Of a DNA stretch of 64,000 nucleotides, positions 1-8,170 are shown in pieces. How positions within the stretch are numbered: the stretch's first letter is position 1; every line of letters starts with the position of its first letter. The stretch is from contig JADYYS010000019.1 of the NCBI GenBank assembly GCA_020853525.1, positions 47,876 to 111,875 on the forward strand, read 5' to 3'. The notes under the pieces are model-generated. The model was not told where the DNA came from, made no database searches, and worked only from the letters and a program-made list of their open reading frames with translations. A program made the translations under genes and the position numbers. This DNA comes from Ardenticatenales bacterium (lineage in GTDB: Bacteria; Chloroflexota; Anaerolineae; Epilineales; Epilineaceae).

Positions 1-1
1 G

Positions 2-607
2 GCCCATCCGGACGTGTTCAGCGTGCTGCTCCAAGTGATGGACCACGGCACGCTGACGGACACCACCGGCAAGGCGTGCGACTTCCGGCACGTCGTCCTG
101 ATCATGACGTCCAACGTCGGCGCCCGCGAGCTCGCCCGCGGCACGGTCGGCTTCGGGGGATCCGGCGGATCCGGCATACCCGGCGGTTCCGCCGGCGACG
201 GCGCACGGGGCGCGCGCAGTGCTGCGAGCGCCTTCGGCTTGGACGACGCCGCGTACGAGCGGGCGTTCAGCCCGGAGTTCCGCAACCGCCTTGACGCCCG
301 CGTCGCGTTCCGCGCGCTCGACATGTCCGTCATGAGCCGCGTCGTCGACAAGGCCGTCGCCGAGCTCGCCGCGCAGCTCCGCGGCCGCAAGGTGACGGTC
401 CATCTCACCGACGCCGGCCGCGACGCCCTCGCCCGCCTCGGCTTCGACCCCGCCTTCGGCGCACGCCCGCTCGCCCGCGCCGTCGAGGCGCACGTCACCC
501 GACCGCTGACGGACGCCGTGCTGTTCGGCGAACTGGTCGGCGGCGGAACGGTGACGATCGACGCGGACGGGGACGTCGTAACCCTCACGTTCAAGGGACG
601 AGCCTGA
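2..607 (+). CDS. clpA: ClpA-type ATP-dependent protease ATPase, C-terminal part (cut by window edge)
   Basis: The reading frame is open at the left edge, so only about the last 200 residues are present. The visible part is the end of the second AAA+ module and the D2 small domain of a Clp/Hsp100 unfoldase, which feeds substrates into ClpP. It contains the segment VLLQVMDHGTLTD, the sensor-1 stretch LIMTSNVGA, the arginine-finger region EFRNRLD and the sensor-2 motif GARPLARAVE. The wording of these motifs (GTLTD, PLTDAVLFGELVGGG) is closer to ClpA than to ClpB or ClpC. A Gly/Ser-rich insertion of about 30 residues after GTVGF is longer than in typical ClpA and looks low-complexity. Walker A and B lie outside the window. 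No ClpS or ClpP gene is visible downstream; a hairpin and a tRNA gene follow. Confidence 0.93.
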   Translation, partial: AHPDVFSVLLQVMDHGTLTDTTGKACDFRHVVLIMTSNVGARELARGTVGFGGSGGSGIPGGSAGDGARGARSAASAFGLDDAAYERAFSPEFRNRLDARVAFRALDMSVMSRVVDKAVAELAAQLRGRKVTVHLTDAGRDALARLGFDPAFGARPLARAVEAHVTRPLTDAVLFGELVGGGTVTIDADGDVVTLTFKGRA

Positions 608-675
608 AGCCCGAACCCCCGCCAGTCCCTATCCACCCCCTGTCCGCCCCCTATCCGACCGCCGCAGGCGTGAGA

Positions 676-708
676 GAGCCCCGTCGCGGCAAAGCCGCAA
701 CGGGGCTC
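676..708. terminator. GC-rich hairpin between clpA and tRNA-Ser
   Basis: An almost perfect inverted repeat: a nine-pair outer stem (gagccccgt/acggggctc), one mismatch, then a five-pair inner stem around an AAA loop. It sits three bases beyond the 3' end of the minus-strand tRNA-Ser and about 70 bases after the clpA stop, so it can serve both convergent genes. There is no clear U-tract, so the termination role is inferred from position and stem strength. Confidence 0.55.
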
Positions 709-711
709 GAG

Positions 712-798
712 CGGAGAGGGCGGGATTCGAACCCGCGATCCCTTGCGGGATACACGCTTTCCAAGCGTGCGCACTAGGCCAGACTATGCGACCTCTCC
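712..798 (-). tRNA. tRNA-Ser(GGA)
   Basis: Read on the minus strand, the acceptor arms GGAGAGG and CCTCTCC pair over seven bases, with G as discriminator base. The T arm contains GGTTCGAATC. The anticodon stem CACGC/GCGTG encloses the loop TTGGAAA, giving anticodon GGA. A long extra arm is present (TCCCGCAAGGGA region), and the 87-nt total is typical of class II tRNA-Ser. CCA is not encoded. Confidence 0.95.
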
Positions 799-860
799 AC
801 GCGACCGCTCCACGCGCGCCCTGGCGCGTCGCGACGCGGCGGCGAGTGTAGCACGGGGGG

Positions 861-1919
861 ATGTTGGCCGCCAACGCACCACCGCGCTATCCTCGCAACG
901 TGCGCCCCACCCACCCTGCCCCCCCCCGCGTCCTCGGCTGGTACCCGCCGACGGCCGATCCGCTTGCAGCGGCCGACGGCCCCGTGCTCGTCGCGGTGTG
1001 CGGCGCGCACGGCAACGAGCCGGCCGGCGTGGAAGCGGCCCTGGACGTCCTCGCCGCGCTCCATGCTTCCCGTCCTCCCGCGCGCGGACGATTCGTGGCC
1101 GTGACCGGCAACAGGTCGGCGCTCGCCCGCGGTGTCCGCTACGTGGATGCCGATCTGAACCGGCTCTGGACCGACGATGCCGTGCGCGCCCTGTCCGATC
1201 ACGGCGTGCGTTCCGCACGCGACGGTGCCGGCGACCTCGACGGCGGCGTGGAGGCGGCCGAGCAGTCCGACTTGTTCGCCACCCTCTCGGCGATCATGGG
1301 CGGCGGCGAGGCCCACAGCGGCAGGGTGTCGATCCTCGACCTCCACACGACGTCGGCGCCCAGCGCGCCGTTCGCCATCGCGCTGCCGACGACGCCGAAC
1401 CGGCGGCTGCTGGCCGGCGTGCCGCTGCCGCTCGTCCACGGGCTCGAAGGCCGCCTAACCGGTACGCTCTCGTCGTGGCTGGCGCGTGCGGGCCACGCCG
1501 CGCTGTCGGTGGAGGGGGGCCGGCACGGCGACGCATCGAGCGTGCGGCACCTCGTCCACGTCCTGTGGCTTGCCCTGGCCAACGGCGGCGTCCTCGATCG
1601 GCGGGATGTCGCGTGGGCGGCGAACGCGGCCGCGTTGCGCACGGCCCGCGCCGGTCGGCCGGCCGGCGTGACGGTGGCCTACCGCCATCCGGTGGGTCGC
1701 GGAGACGGGTTTCGGATGCAGCCGGGGCTGGAGAGCTTCCAGCGGGTGCGCAAGGGCACGTTGCTGGCCGAAACGCATGCCGGACCCGTTACGGCACCGC
1801 TCGGCGGCGTGCTGCTCTTCCCGCTCTACCAAGGGCTGGGCGACGATGGGTTCTTCATCGCACGGCGGATCGATACGCGGTGGCCGCACGGCGCACCGCA
1901 GCAGGAGGGGCAGGTATGA
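861..1919 (+). CDS. AstE/AspA-family zinc hydrolase (succinylglutamate desuccinylase/aspartoacylase-like)
   Basis: A 352-residue protein of the M14-like AstE/AspA family, which hydrolyses an amide bond in N-acyl amino acids or related compounds using zinc. The zinc ligands and catalytic residues can be placed: H50 and E53 in GAHGNEPAG, H162 in ILDLHTT, and E218 in SVEGGRHG as the likely general base. The substrate motif VDADLNRLW is also present. The substrate cannot be told from sequence, and no arginine-succinyltransferase genes are nearby. The ATG directly follows a run of six G, too close for a good Shine-Dalgarno; a GTG 39 bases downstream is an alternative start. The stop overlaps the ATG of the next gene (ATGA), indicating translational coupling with a vWA surface protein. 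Confidence 0.85.
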   Translation: MLAANAPPRYPRNVRPTHPAPPRVLGWYPPTADPLAAADGPVLVAVCGAHGNEPAGVEAALDVLAALHASRPPARGRFVAVTGNRSALARGVRYVDADLNRLWTDDAVRALSDHGVRSARDGAGDLDGGVEAAEQSDLFATLSAIMGGGEAHSGRVSILDLHTTSAPSAPFAIALPTTPNRRLLAGVPLPLVHGLEGRLTGTLSSWLARAGHAALSVEGGRHGDASSVRHLVHVLWLALANGGVLDRRDVAWAANAAALRTARAGRPAGVTVAYRHPVGRGDGFRMQPGLESFQRVRKGTLLAETHAGPVTAPLGGVLLFPLYQGLGDDGFFIARRIDTRWPHGAPQQEGQV

Positions 1920-3706
1920 CGGACTTCGAGCGCGCCCGGAGGCGCCGGCGACGGCATGGCGTCATGGGGATCGCGGCGGCCATCCTCTTGGCCGGCGGCG
2001 CCCCCCTGTTGTGGAGCGACCTCCGCGCGAGCGACGCGGCGCGACGCCCGGCCGCCGCCCAGAGCGACGGTCCGCGGCAGTGCGACGTCCGGCTGACGAA
2101 GACCGCCGCCCCGGCGCGCGTCGTCCTCGGGCAGACGGTGCTCATCACGCTCACGGCCGATGCACGCTGCGCCGACGTGGTCCGGCCGCTGCACGTGGCG
2201 TTCGTCGTCGACAACTCGATCGCCGTCGGCGGACCGAAGCTGGGGGCAATGCGCAACGGCGTCAACGCCTTCGTCGATACGCTCGACTTCACGACGTCGC
2301 GGGCCGGACTCGTGGTGTACCACAGCGTCGTCGAGATCCTGGCCGAACTCACCGCCGACCCGGAAGCCATCAAGGACAAGACCGCCGCGTTCTTCCCGCG
2401 GCTCGGCAGCAACATGCGGATGGGCCTGATGGCCGGCGACCTCATCCTGCAGCGCGGCAGCGGGTTGGCGGTGCGGCCGGATGTGAGCGAGGTCATCGTC
2501 CTCCTGGCCGGCAACGTGGACGAGGGCGATCCGGCGGCGCTGCTGGCGGAAGCGGACCGGATCAAGGCGCGCGGCGTCACGATCCTGTGCATCGGGGTCG
2601 GCGGGATGGCGGACTTCGACGTGCTCGGCCGGATCGCGTCCGGACCGAACCATGTCTTCACCGAGGCCGACAATGCGCTCCTGGCCGACGACATGCGGAC
2701 GATCGCCGCCGGGATCGGTCGCGTGCGTCTGACGGGGGCGTTCGTCACCGACACGCTGCCGGCCGATATGTCCTTCGTCTGGGGCAGCGATGACCCGCCG
2801 GCCCGGCCGCGCGGCGCGGATCTGCTCTGGAACTTCGCGCTCTGGCCGTCCGAGGGCTTGACGCTGACCTACGAAGTGGAGCCGAAGGCGCTCGGCCGTC
2901 ACGCCACGAACGTCGGCGCCGAGGTCGAGCTGCGCTTCGACCAGGGGGCGCCCAAACGGTATCCCTTCCCGGTCCCCGAGGTCGAGGTCGTCCTGCCGCC
3001 GACGGCCACCGCCACCGCGTCCCCGACGCCGACCGCCTCGCCGCCGCCGACGCCGACGCCGGTGCTCCTCCCGGCGTACCTCCCCGTCGCGCTCCGCCGC
3101 CACTGCGCGCCCGATCTGCGCGGCGCGGACTTCATCGTCGTCATCGACACCTCGCTGTCCATGGTCGAACGGACGGCCGGCGAGCCCAAGCTGGCATGGG
3201 CCACGCTGGCGGCGAGCGCCTTCATGGACGAGCTGATCCTGCCCGCCGATCGCGCCGGCGTCGTCGTGTTCAACAGCCAGGCGCGGCTGCTGCAGCCGCT
3301 GTCCGCCAACCTCGGTGCGCTGCAGTACGCGCTCTTGGCGCTGTTCAACCAGCTGGCCACCGGCACGCGCCTCGACCTCGGGCTGCAGCTGGCGGCGGAC
3401 GAGCTGGCCGGCGTCGTGCCCGGTGGTTATCCGGGCCCGGTGCCGGTGCGCTACCTGGACCCCGAGCGCGACAAGGTGATCGTCGTCCTGACGGACGGCC
3501 AGACGGACCCGGAGCGAACGGCCGCCGTCGCCGCCCGGATCCGCGGCCAGGGCGTGACGATCTACACGATCGGCCTGGGTGATCAGGTCGACGGGCGACT
3601 GCTGGAACGGATCGCCGGCAGCCCGTCGCGCTACTTCCCGACGGCCGACGGGCAGGCGCTGGCCGACATCTATCGACAGATCGCGTTGTACAGGGGTTGT
3701 CCGTAA
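1916..3706 (+). CDS. Exported protein with two von Willebrand factor A domains
   Basis: A 596-residue protein with an Arg-rich N-terminus and a hydrophobic segment (residues 16-33) acting as signal or anchor. A first vWA domain covers about 93-280, followed by a beta-rich spacer, a Pro/Thr linker with PAYLPVALRR, and a second vWA domain from about 405 to the end. The second domain has a complete MIDAS metal site (D411-T-S413-L-S415). In the first, the equivalent is D99-N-S-I-A, so the last Ser is lost and metal binding is doubtful. vWA domains mediate protein contacts at surfaces. The start is fixed by the ATGA overlap with the preceding hydrolase and an AGGAGGG ribosome site. Partner and exact role are unknown. 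Confidence 0.85.
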   Translation: MTDFERARRRRRRHGVMGIAAAILLAGGAPLLWSDLRASDAARRPAAAQSDGPRQCDVRLTKTAAPARVVLGQTVLITLTADARCADVVRPLHVAFVVDNSIAVGGPKLGAMRNGVNAFVDTLDFTTSRAGLVVYHSVVEILAELTADPEAIKDKTAAFFPRLGSNMRMGLMAGDLILQRGSGLAVRPDVSEVIVLLAGNVDEGDPAALLAEADRIKARGVTILCIGVGGMADFDVLGRIASGPNHVFTEADNALLADDMRTIAAGIGRVRLTGAFVTDTLPADMSFVWGSDDPPARPRGADLLWNFALWPSEGLTLTYEVEPKALGRHATNVGAEVELRFDQGAPKRYPFPVPEVEVVLPPTATATASPTPTASPPPTPTPVLLPAYLPVALRRHCAPDLRGADFIVVIDTSLSMVERTAGEPKLAWATLAASAFMDELILPADRAGVVVFNSQARLLQPLSANLGALQYALLALFNQLATGTRLDLGLQLAADELAGVVPGGYPGPVPVRYLDPERDKVIVVLTDGQTDPERTAAVAARIRGQGVTIYTIGLGDQVDGRLLERIAGSPSRYFPTADGQALADIYRQIALYRGCP

Positions 3707-3754
3707 CCGACCCTGCCGGTGGTTCTATCCCCCGGCGTGGACGGGTCGATTGCT

Positions 3755-3789
3755 GATCGAACGGCCGTGCGATATGATCGAATGGCCGT
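3755..3789. promoter_or_regulatory. Two 14-bp direct repeats, 21 bp apart
   Basis: GATCGAACGGCCGT at 3755-3768 and GATCGAATGGCCGT at 3776-3789 differ at one base and are spaced by two helical turns (21 bp). They lie about 165 bases before the start of the vWA protein at 3953. Spacing and position suit a pair of regulator sites; no regulator can be named. Confidence 0.35.
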
Positions 3790-3952
3790 TGGAACGAAAT
3801 CATGCGGCACACGTGTCTCATGGTACTGAGCGGCGAACCAGAGACGGTCGGCACCAGGGCGACCGTGCGGATGCGCCACCGCCGACCGAAGCGGCCAGGC
3901 AGCCGCGGCGGCTTTCAACGAACCCGCTGGGATGAGAAGGGGGAGGAACGAT

Positions 3953-5506
3953 ATGGAACACCGTTCTATGGCGCGACGCGCGCTCGGCGCCGCCGTGGTC
4001 GCGGCCGCCGTCGTCTTCGTGACGGCATCGGCGCACGACACCGCGCAGGCGGCGCCGAACCGGTTGCCGATGGCCGCGCGGCTCCTGCAGTCGCCGACGG
4101 CGACGCCGGATCCGGACCAGGTCTACTACTACTTGGACGGCTACACGCCGTGCAGCCTGAAGGGCCACCACACGATCACGCCGCAGACCGTCGAGGAAGG
4201 CAAGACGGTCACCGTGAAGGTGGACTATGAGTTCAACTGCGGCACGGAGGAGATCAAGCAGATCGACGTCGTGTTCGTCGTCGAGAACACCGGATCGCTC
4301 AAGTTGAACAACGTCCAGGGCAAGCAGCAGCCGCTCGACAACCTCAGGCAGGGCATGTCCAACCTGGTGCGCAACATCGACCCGACGAACGGCTCGCGTG
4401 TCGGTTTGGTGAAGTACGGTTGCGACAACCACACCGACCCGCCGATCGGCAGCGGCCAGGAGCACTACGAGCGCTTCCGGTCCGCCGTGCAGGGGATGAA
4501 CGGCAACCTGCCGGGTGGATCGAACCCCGGCACGGCCCTGCGGCGCGCATCCGGTGAGCTGGCGGCCCTGGCCAAGCCGGATCCGTTGAACCCGCCGTCG
4601 TTCATGATCGTCATCGACGCCGGCGGTCAGCCGTGCGCCGGACAGCCGCGCCCGCAGACCGCCGACATCGCCGATGCGTGCGACGCCGCCAAGACGAACA
4701 TGGCCACCGTCGTCCTCGTCGCCCTCCGGCCGTCCCAGGGTCGCCTCCGCGGCTGCAACACGCCGGGCTGGTACTTCCGCTCGTCGAACGACAACGGGAC
4801 CGACCTCCCGGCGATCCTCGAGGAGATCCAGGAGCGGATCTTCAAGGGCTCGCGGCCGTACCGGACCGCATATACCGTCTACCCGAACACCTATCTCTGG
4901 GGCTACGAGTTCGGCAGCGGCGTCCCGACGGAGCCGAACGTCACGTTCCCGGACCTGGCGTGGGAAGAGGACCTCGGCAACCGCCGCAAGGCCAGCTTCC
5001 GCTACGAGTACAAGATGCGCGCCCTCGAGGCATCCGCGCCGGCGTCGTGGGTGTCCATCGCCATTACGGATGGCGGGATCCCATCGCCGCTGATCCAGTT
5101 CCTGTACAACGACGGCACGAGCGACCAGATCGTCGTGCCGGACACCAAGCTGTGCATCTTCCGCCCCGGCAAGGAAGCCGTGGACTGCGGGCCGTTCGTG
5201 AGTCAGGTACAGGGAACGGCCGTTGCCGGCACCGTCACGGCGCAGGCGTACAAGTCGCCGACGCCGTCGTCCGGCACGCCGAATGGGATCCCGACGGACG
5301 TTCCGGCGACGACCGAGGTTCCGACCGAGGTTCCGACCGCGCTCGTCGCCACGAACACGCCGATCGGACCGGATCCGACGGACACGCCCGTGCCGCCGGA
5401 CACCGTCACGCCCGTGCCGCCGGACACGGTGACGCCGGCGGTACCGACGTCCGCTACCGACAACAACGTCTACCTGCCTTGGGCGGCGCGGAAGTTCGGC
5501 TTCTAG
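3953..5506 (+). CDS. Exported vWA-like protein with Pro/Thr-rich stalk
   Basis: A 517-residue secreted protein with a signal peptide (residues 1-34, cleavage near AQA), a beta-rich segment with two Cys (about 58-100), and a vWA-like domain from about 104. The MIDAS position reads E111-N-T-G-S, not DxSxS, so the metal site is degenerate. The last 85 residues are Pro/Thr-rich with repeated VPPDTVTP, ending in VYLPWAARKFGF. The ATG at 3953 was preferred over one at 3932 because AGGGGGAGG lies just upstream of the later codon. It is probably functionally paired with the upstream double-vWA protein, since both share the same architecture. A strong hairpin follows. Confidence 0.8.
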   Translation: MEHRSMARRALGAAVVAAAVVFVTASAHDTAQAAPNRLPMAARLLQSPTATPDPDQVYYYLDGYTPCSLKGHHTITPQTVEEGKTVTVKVDYEFNCGTEEIKQIDVVFVVENTGSLKLNNVQGKQQPLDNLRQGMSNLVRNIDPTNGSRVGLVKYGCDNHTDPPIGSGQEHYERFRSAVQGMNGNLPGGSNPGTALRRASGELAALAKPDPLNPPSFMIVIDAGGQPCAGQPRPQTADIADACDAAKTNMATVVLVALRPSQGRLRGCNTPGWYFRSSNDNGTDLPAILEEIQERIFKGSRPYRTAYTVYPNTYLWGYEFGSGVPTEPNVTFPDLAWEEDLGNRRKASFRYEYKMRALEASAPASWVSIAITDGGIPSPLIQFLYNDGTSDQIVVPDTKLCIFRPGKEAVDCGPFVSQVQGTAVAGTVTAQAYKSPTPSSGTPNGIPTDVPATTEVPTEVPTALVATNTPIGPDPTDTPVPPDTVTPVPPDTVTPAVPTSATDNNVYLPWAARKFGF

Positions 5507-5552
5507 TCACAGCCCTCGGGCGTCGTCGGACGCTCGGTACACCGAACAGAAT

Positions 5553-5584
5553 GACGCCCGCGGTGCATAGGCACCGCGGGCGTC
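5553..5584. terminator. Perfect hairpin between vWA gene and tRNA-Ser
   Basis: A thirteen-base arm acgcccgcggtgc and its exact complement flank the loop ATAG, and the stem extends by one G-C pair. It sits 12 bases past the 3' end of the minus-strand tRNA-Ser and 46 bases past the vWA stop, so it can terminate both. There is no U-tract. The same tRNA-plus-hairpin layout occurs at 676-798. Confidence 0.6.
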
Positions 5585-5595
5585 GTCGCTTCTGG

Positions 5596-5683
5596 CGGAG
5601 GGGGTGGGATTCGAACCCACGACGGGCTCACACCCGTACGCGTTTTCGAGACGCGCGCACTAGGCCAACTATGCGACCCCTCC
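5596..5683 (-). tRNA. tRNA-Ser(CGA)
   Basis: The minus-strand acceptor arms GGAGGGG/CCCCTCC pair fully, with discriminator G. The T arm has GGTTCGAATC. The anticodon stem CGCGT/ACGCG encloses CTCGAAA, giving anticodon CGA. There is a long extra arm (ACGGGTGTGAGCCCGT region) and 88 nt in all, typical of class II tRNA-Ser. CCA is not encoded. Confidence 0.95.
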
Positions 5684-5764
5684 CGAACGAGGGGCGAGGA
5701 TAGCACGGGCCGCGTTGCGGCGCCAAGCGTCGTGCAGGCGTCGCAACGCGGCCCGCACGTGCGG

Positions 5765-6544
5765 CTACAGGATCTGCTCCAGGAACTGCCGCGTCCGCTC
5801 GCTCTTCGGCGCCGTGAAGAACGTCGCGGGATCCGCTTCCTCGACGATCTGGCCGGCGTCCAGCAGGATGACGCGGTGCGCGACGGCGCGCGCGAAGCCG
5901 ACCTCGTGCGTCACGACGACCATCGTCATGCCGCCCTTGGCCAGGGCCTGCATGACCTCGAGAACCTCCTTGATCATCTCGGGGTCGAGAGCGCTCGTCG
6001 GCTCGTCGAAGAGCATGACCTTGGGCGACATCGCCAGCGCGCGGGCGATCGCTACGCGCTGCTGCTGGCCGCCGGACAGCTGGCCGGGATACTTGTCGGC
6101 CTGCTCCGGAATGTGGACCTCTTCGAGCCGGCGCATCCCGAGCGCCCTGGCCGCGTCGGCGGCCAGCCCGAGGACGTGCATCGGCGCCAGCGTGACGTTT
6201 TCCAGCGCCGTCAGATGCGGGAAGAGGTTGAACTGCTGGAACACCATCCCGACCTCGCGCCGCACGCGCTCGACCGCCCGCGTGTCGCGCGTCAGCCGCG
6301 TCCCGTCGATGATCACGTCGCCGCTGTCGTGCGGCTCGAGCCGGTTCAGCGTGCGCAGGAGCGTGCTCTTGCCCGACCCCGACGGACCGAGGATGCAGAC
6401 GACCTCGCCGCGGGCGATCTGCAGGTCGATGCCTCGGAGGACGTGGAACTTGCCGTACCATTTGTGCACGTCGCGGATGACGATGATCGGGTCGGTGGGG
6501 GCGGTCTTGGGCTCGGTCACAGGTACGCTCACGGTTGTTCTCAT
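5765..6544 (-). CDS. glnQ: Polar amino-acid ABC transporter ATPase, GlnQ-type
   Basis: A 259-residue ATPase with every ABC motif: Walker [10 protein letters not shown] (53-61), Q-loop Q103 in VFQQFN, signature LSGGQ (156-160), Walker B VMLFDE (176-181) and the switch His in VTHEV. The overall wording ([20 protein letters not shown]) is that of the GlnQ/HisP/ArtP group, which energises uptake of polar amino acids at the inner face of the membrane. No permease or binding-protein gene lies beside it in the window, which is unusual because these normally form one operon. The ATG at 6544 is chosen; an upstream TTG at 6607 would add a Pro-rich tail that looks non-coding. Confidence 0.88.
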   Translation of the reverse strand: MRTTVSVPVTEPKTAPTDPIIVIRDVHKWYGKFHVLRGIDLQIARGEVVCILGPSGSGKSTLLRTLNRLEPHDSGDVIIDGTRLTRDTRAVERVRREVGMVFQQFNLFPHLTALENVTLAPMHVLGLAADAARALGMRRLEEVHIPEQADKYPGQLSGGQQQRVAIARALAMSPKVMLFDEPTSALDPEMIKEVLEVMQALAKGGMTMVVVTHEVGFARAVAHRVILLDAGQIVEEADPATFFTAPKSERTRQFLEQIL

Positions 6545-6699
6545 ACGGTGACTGGAGATCGGCCGGTCGGGCGGCACAGTGTAGTCGGGCGGGGGAGGAG
6601 CGCGCAACGGCGAACGTCCGACACGATTGGCCGCCGCCGCCCGCGCCGGACTACCATGCGTGGCATGCCAATCGGCTGCCTTGCTCCGAGGAATGGACC

Positions 6700-7311
6700 A
6701 TGCATGCGATTCCGCAGCCGCGTCGTTCGCGCCGCTGGGCGACGGTCACGCTCATCTCCGCCGTTTGCGCCGCCTGTACGCCGACGGCCGCCGTGACCGT
6801 GCCGGCCGAGCCACCCACCGCCGTGCCGACCGCCGTGCCGGCCGACATGCCGACCGCCGTGCCGGCGACCGCGGCGATGGAGCCGACCTCCACCCCGGCG
6901 GCCATCGAACCGGCGTCCACCGCCGACGGAGCGGCGGGCACGGCCATCAGTCCCACGAGCGTCGATGCGTGCAGCGATCCGCAGACGCAGGCGCTCGGCA
7001 CCGGCTGGAACTTCGTCGTCGCCACCGCGCCGCTGGCCGGAGAGCACGTGCAGCCGGGCTTTCGCCTGCGGGGCTGCGGGGACGTCTTCGAGGCCTCGTT
7101 CGGCTGGCGACTGCGCGACGCTTCGGGCGGCATCCTGGTGGAGGACTTCGCGATGATGAGCTGCGGCACGGGCTGCGTCGGCACGTTCGACCTGCCGGTG
7201 GCCTATCCGCCGGTCGCCGAGCCGTCGCTGGCCAGCCTCGAGGTCTACACGACGAGCATGAACGACGGCGCCGAGATGGTCCGCGGGATCATCCCTGTCA
7301 TCCTGCACTAG
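6700..7311 (+). CDS. Exported lipoprotein with Gmad2-like immunoglobulin-fold domain
   Basis: A 203-residue protein starting at an ATG with GAGGA about 7 bases upstream. Residues 1-27 form a signal sequence ending in AVCAAC, a plausible lipobox. There follows a linker with repeats of PTAVP, then a C-terminal domain of about 100 residues. The pattern of that domain ([33 protein letters not shown], then [13 protein letters not shown]) matches the Gmad2 beta-sandwich found in spore-germination and secreted proteins. It may bind ligands or proteins at the outer surface; no catalytic residues are expected. The family assignment rests on pattern only. Confidence 0.72.
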   Translation: MHAIPQPRRSRRWATVTLISAVCAACTPTAAVTVPAEPPTAVPTAVPADMPTAVPATAAMEPTSTPAAIEPASTADGAAGTAISPTSVDACSDPQTQALGTGWNFVVATAPLAGEHVQPGFRLRGCGDVFEASFGWRLRDASGGILVEDFAMMSCGTGCVGTFDLPVAYPPVAEPSLASLEVYTTSMNDGAEMVRGIIPVILH

Positions 7312-7324
7312 CGCCACGCCGCCC

Positions 7325-8170
7325 ATGATCGTCCGAGCGGCGCCGGCCCACGTCACGCGCGGCAAGACGGCCGCCAACCGGCTGCGGCGGATCGACGTCT
7401 TCACGGCGCGCTACGATCCGTGGCTCCTGCGCCGGTCGGATGGGCCGTGGGCGGATGCCTGGGTCGTCGACCTCGGCTACGGCGAAACGCCGGCGACGAC
7501 GCTCGAGGCGGCGGCGCGGTTGCGGCGGCTGAACCCGGACCTGCGCTTCCTGGGGGTCGAGATCGACCGGGCGCGCGTCTTGGCCGCTCAGCCGTGGTCC
7601 GATGCACGCACCGCGTTCCGCCACGGCGGCTTCGCGCTGCCGCTGGAGGTCGTCGACGGCCGGCGCGAGACGGTGCGCCTGATCCGGGCGATGAACGTGC
7701 TGCGCCAGTACGACGAAGCCGAAGTCGCCGGCGCCCACCGGACCCTCGTCGATCAAGTTCCGCCCGGCGGGCTCGTCATCGAGGGCACGTCGGACCCGAC
7801 CGGCCGGCTGTGGACCGCAAACGTCCTGCGGCGGCCGGACGGCGACGCGGCGGCTCCATTGGCCGACCATGCCGCGCCGTTCGCTGAGGCGCTCGTCTTC
7901 GGCACGAACTGGGCGGACGGCTTCGACCCGGCGCGCTTCAACGCCGTGCTGCCCAAGAACTGGATCCACCGTGTCGTCCCGGGCGAGCCCGCCCACGCCT
8001 TCGCGTCGAGCTGGGCGTCCGCCTGGCGCGATGCCCTCGCCGGCGGCCGCGCCTTCGGCCCGCGCTGGCTGTTCCGCGCCGCCGCCGACGGCCTGCGGGC
8101 GCGCGGCTTCGACGTCGACGTCCGCCGCGTCTGGCTGGACCGCGGTATCCTGATCTGGCGGCTGGCGTGA
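7325..8170 (+). CDS. Class I SAM-dependent methyltransferase-like protein
   Basis: 281 residues. The SAM-binding motif I is VVDLGYGETPATTLE (about 48-62), and the acidic motif II is GVEIDRARV (about 79-87), where the Asp would hold the ribose. A later stretch PPGGLVIEGTSD has the look of motif IV-V. The acceptor substrate is unknown. The gene ends in a GTGA overlap with the following M20 hydrolase, so the two are translated together. It lies 13 bases after the Gmad2-type lipoprotein gene. A Rossmann-fold methyltransferase is well supported; activity is inferred. Confidence 0.75.
   Translation: MIVRAAPAHVTRGKTAANRLRRIDVFTARYDPWLLRRSDGPWADAWVVDLGYGETPATTLEAAARLRRLNPDLRFLGVEIDRARVLAAQPWSDARTAFRHGGFALPLEVVDGRRETVRLIRAMNVLRQYDEAEVAGAHRTLVDQVPPGGLVIEGTSDPTGRLWTANVLRRPDGDAAAPLADHAAPFAEALVFGTNWADGFDPARFNAVLPKNWIHRVVPGEPAHAFASSWASAWRDALAGGRAFGPRWLFRAAADGLRARGFDVDVRRVWLDRGILIWRLA

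Noticed and set aside
743..1915. In-frame open extension upstream of the double-vWA protein
   Set aside because: It is the shadow of the AstE-type gene; the ATG at 1916 has a ribosome site and the expected signal segment.
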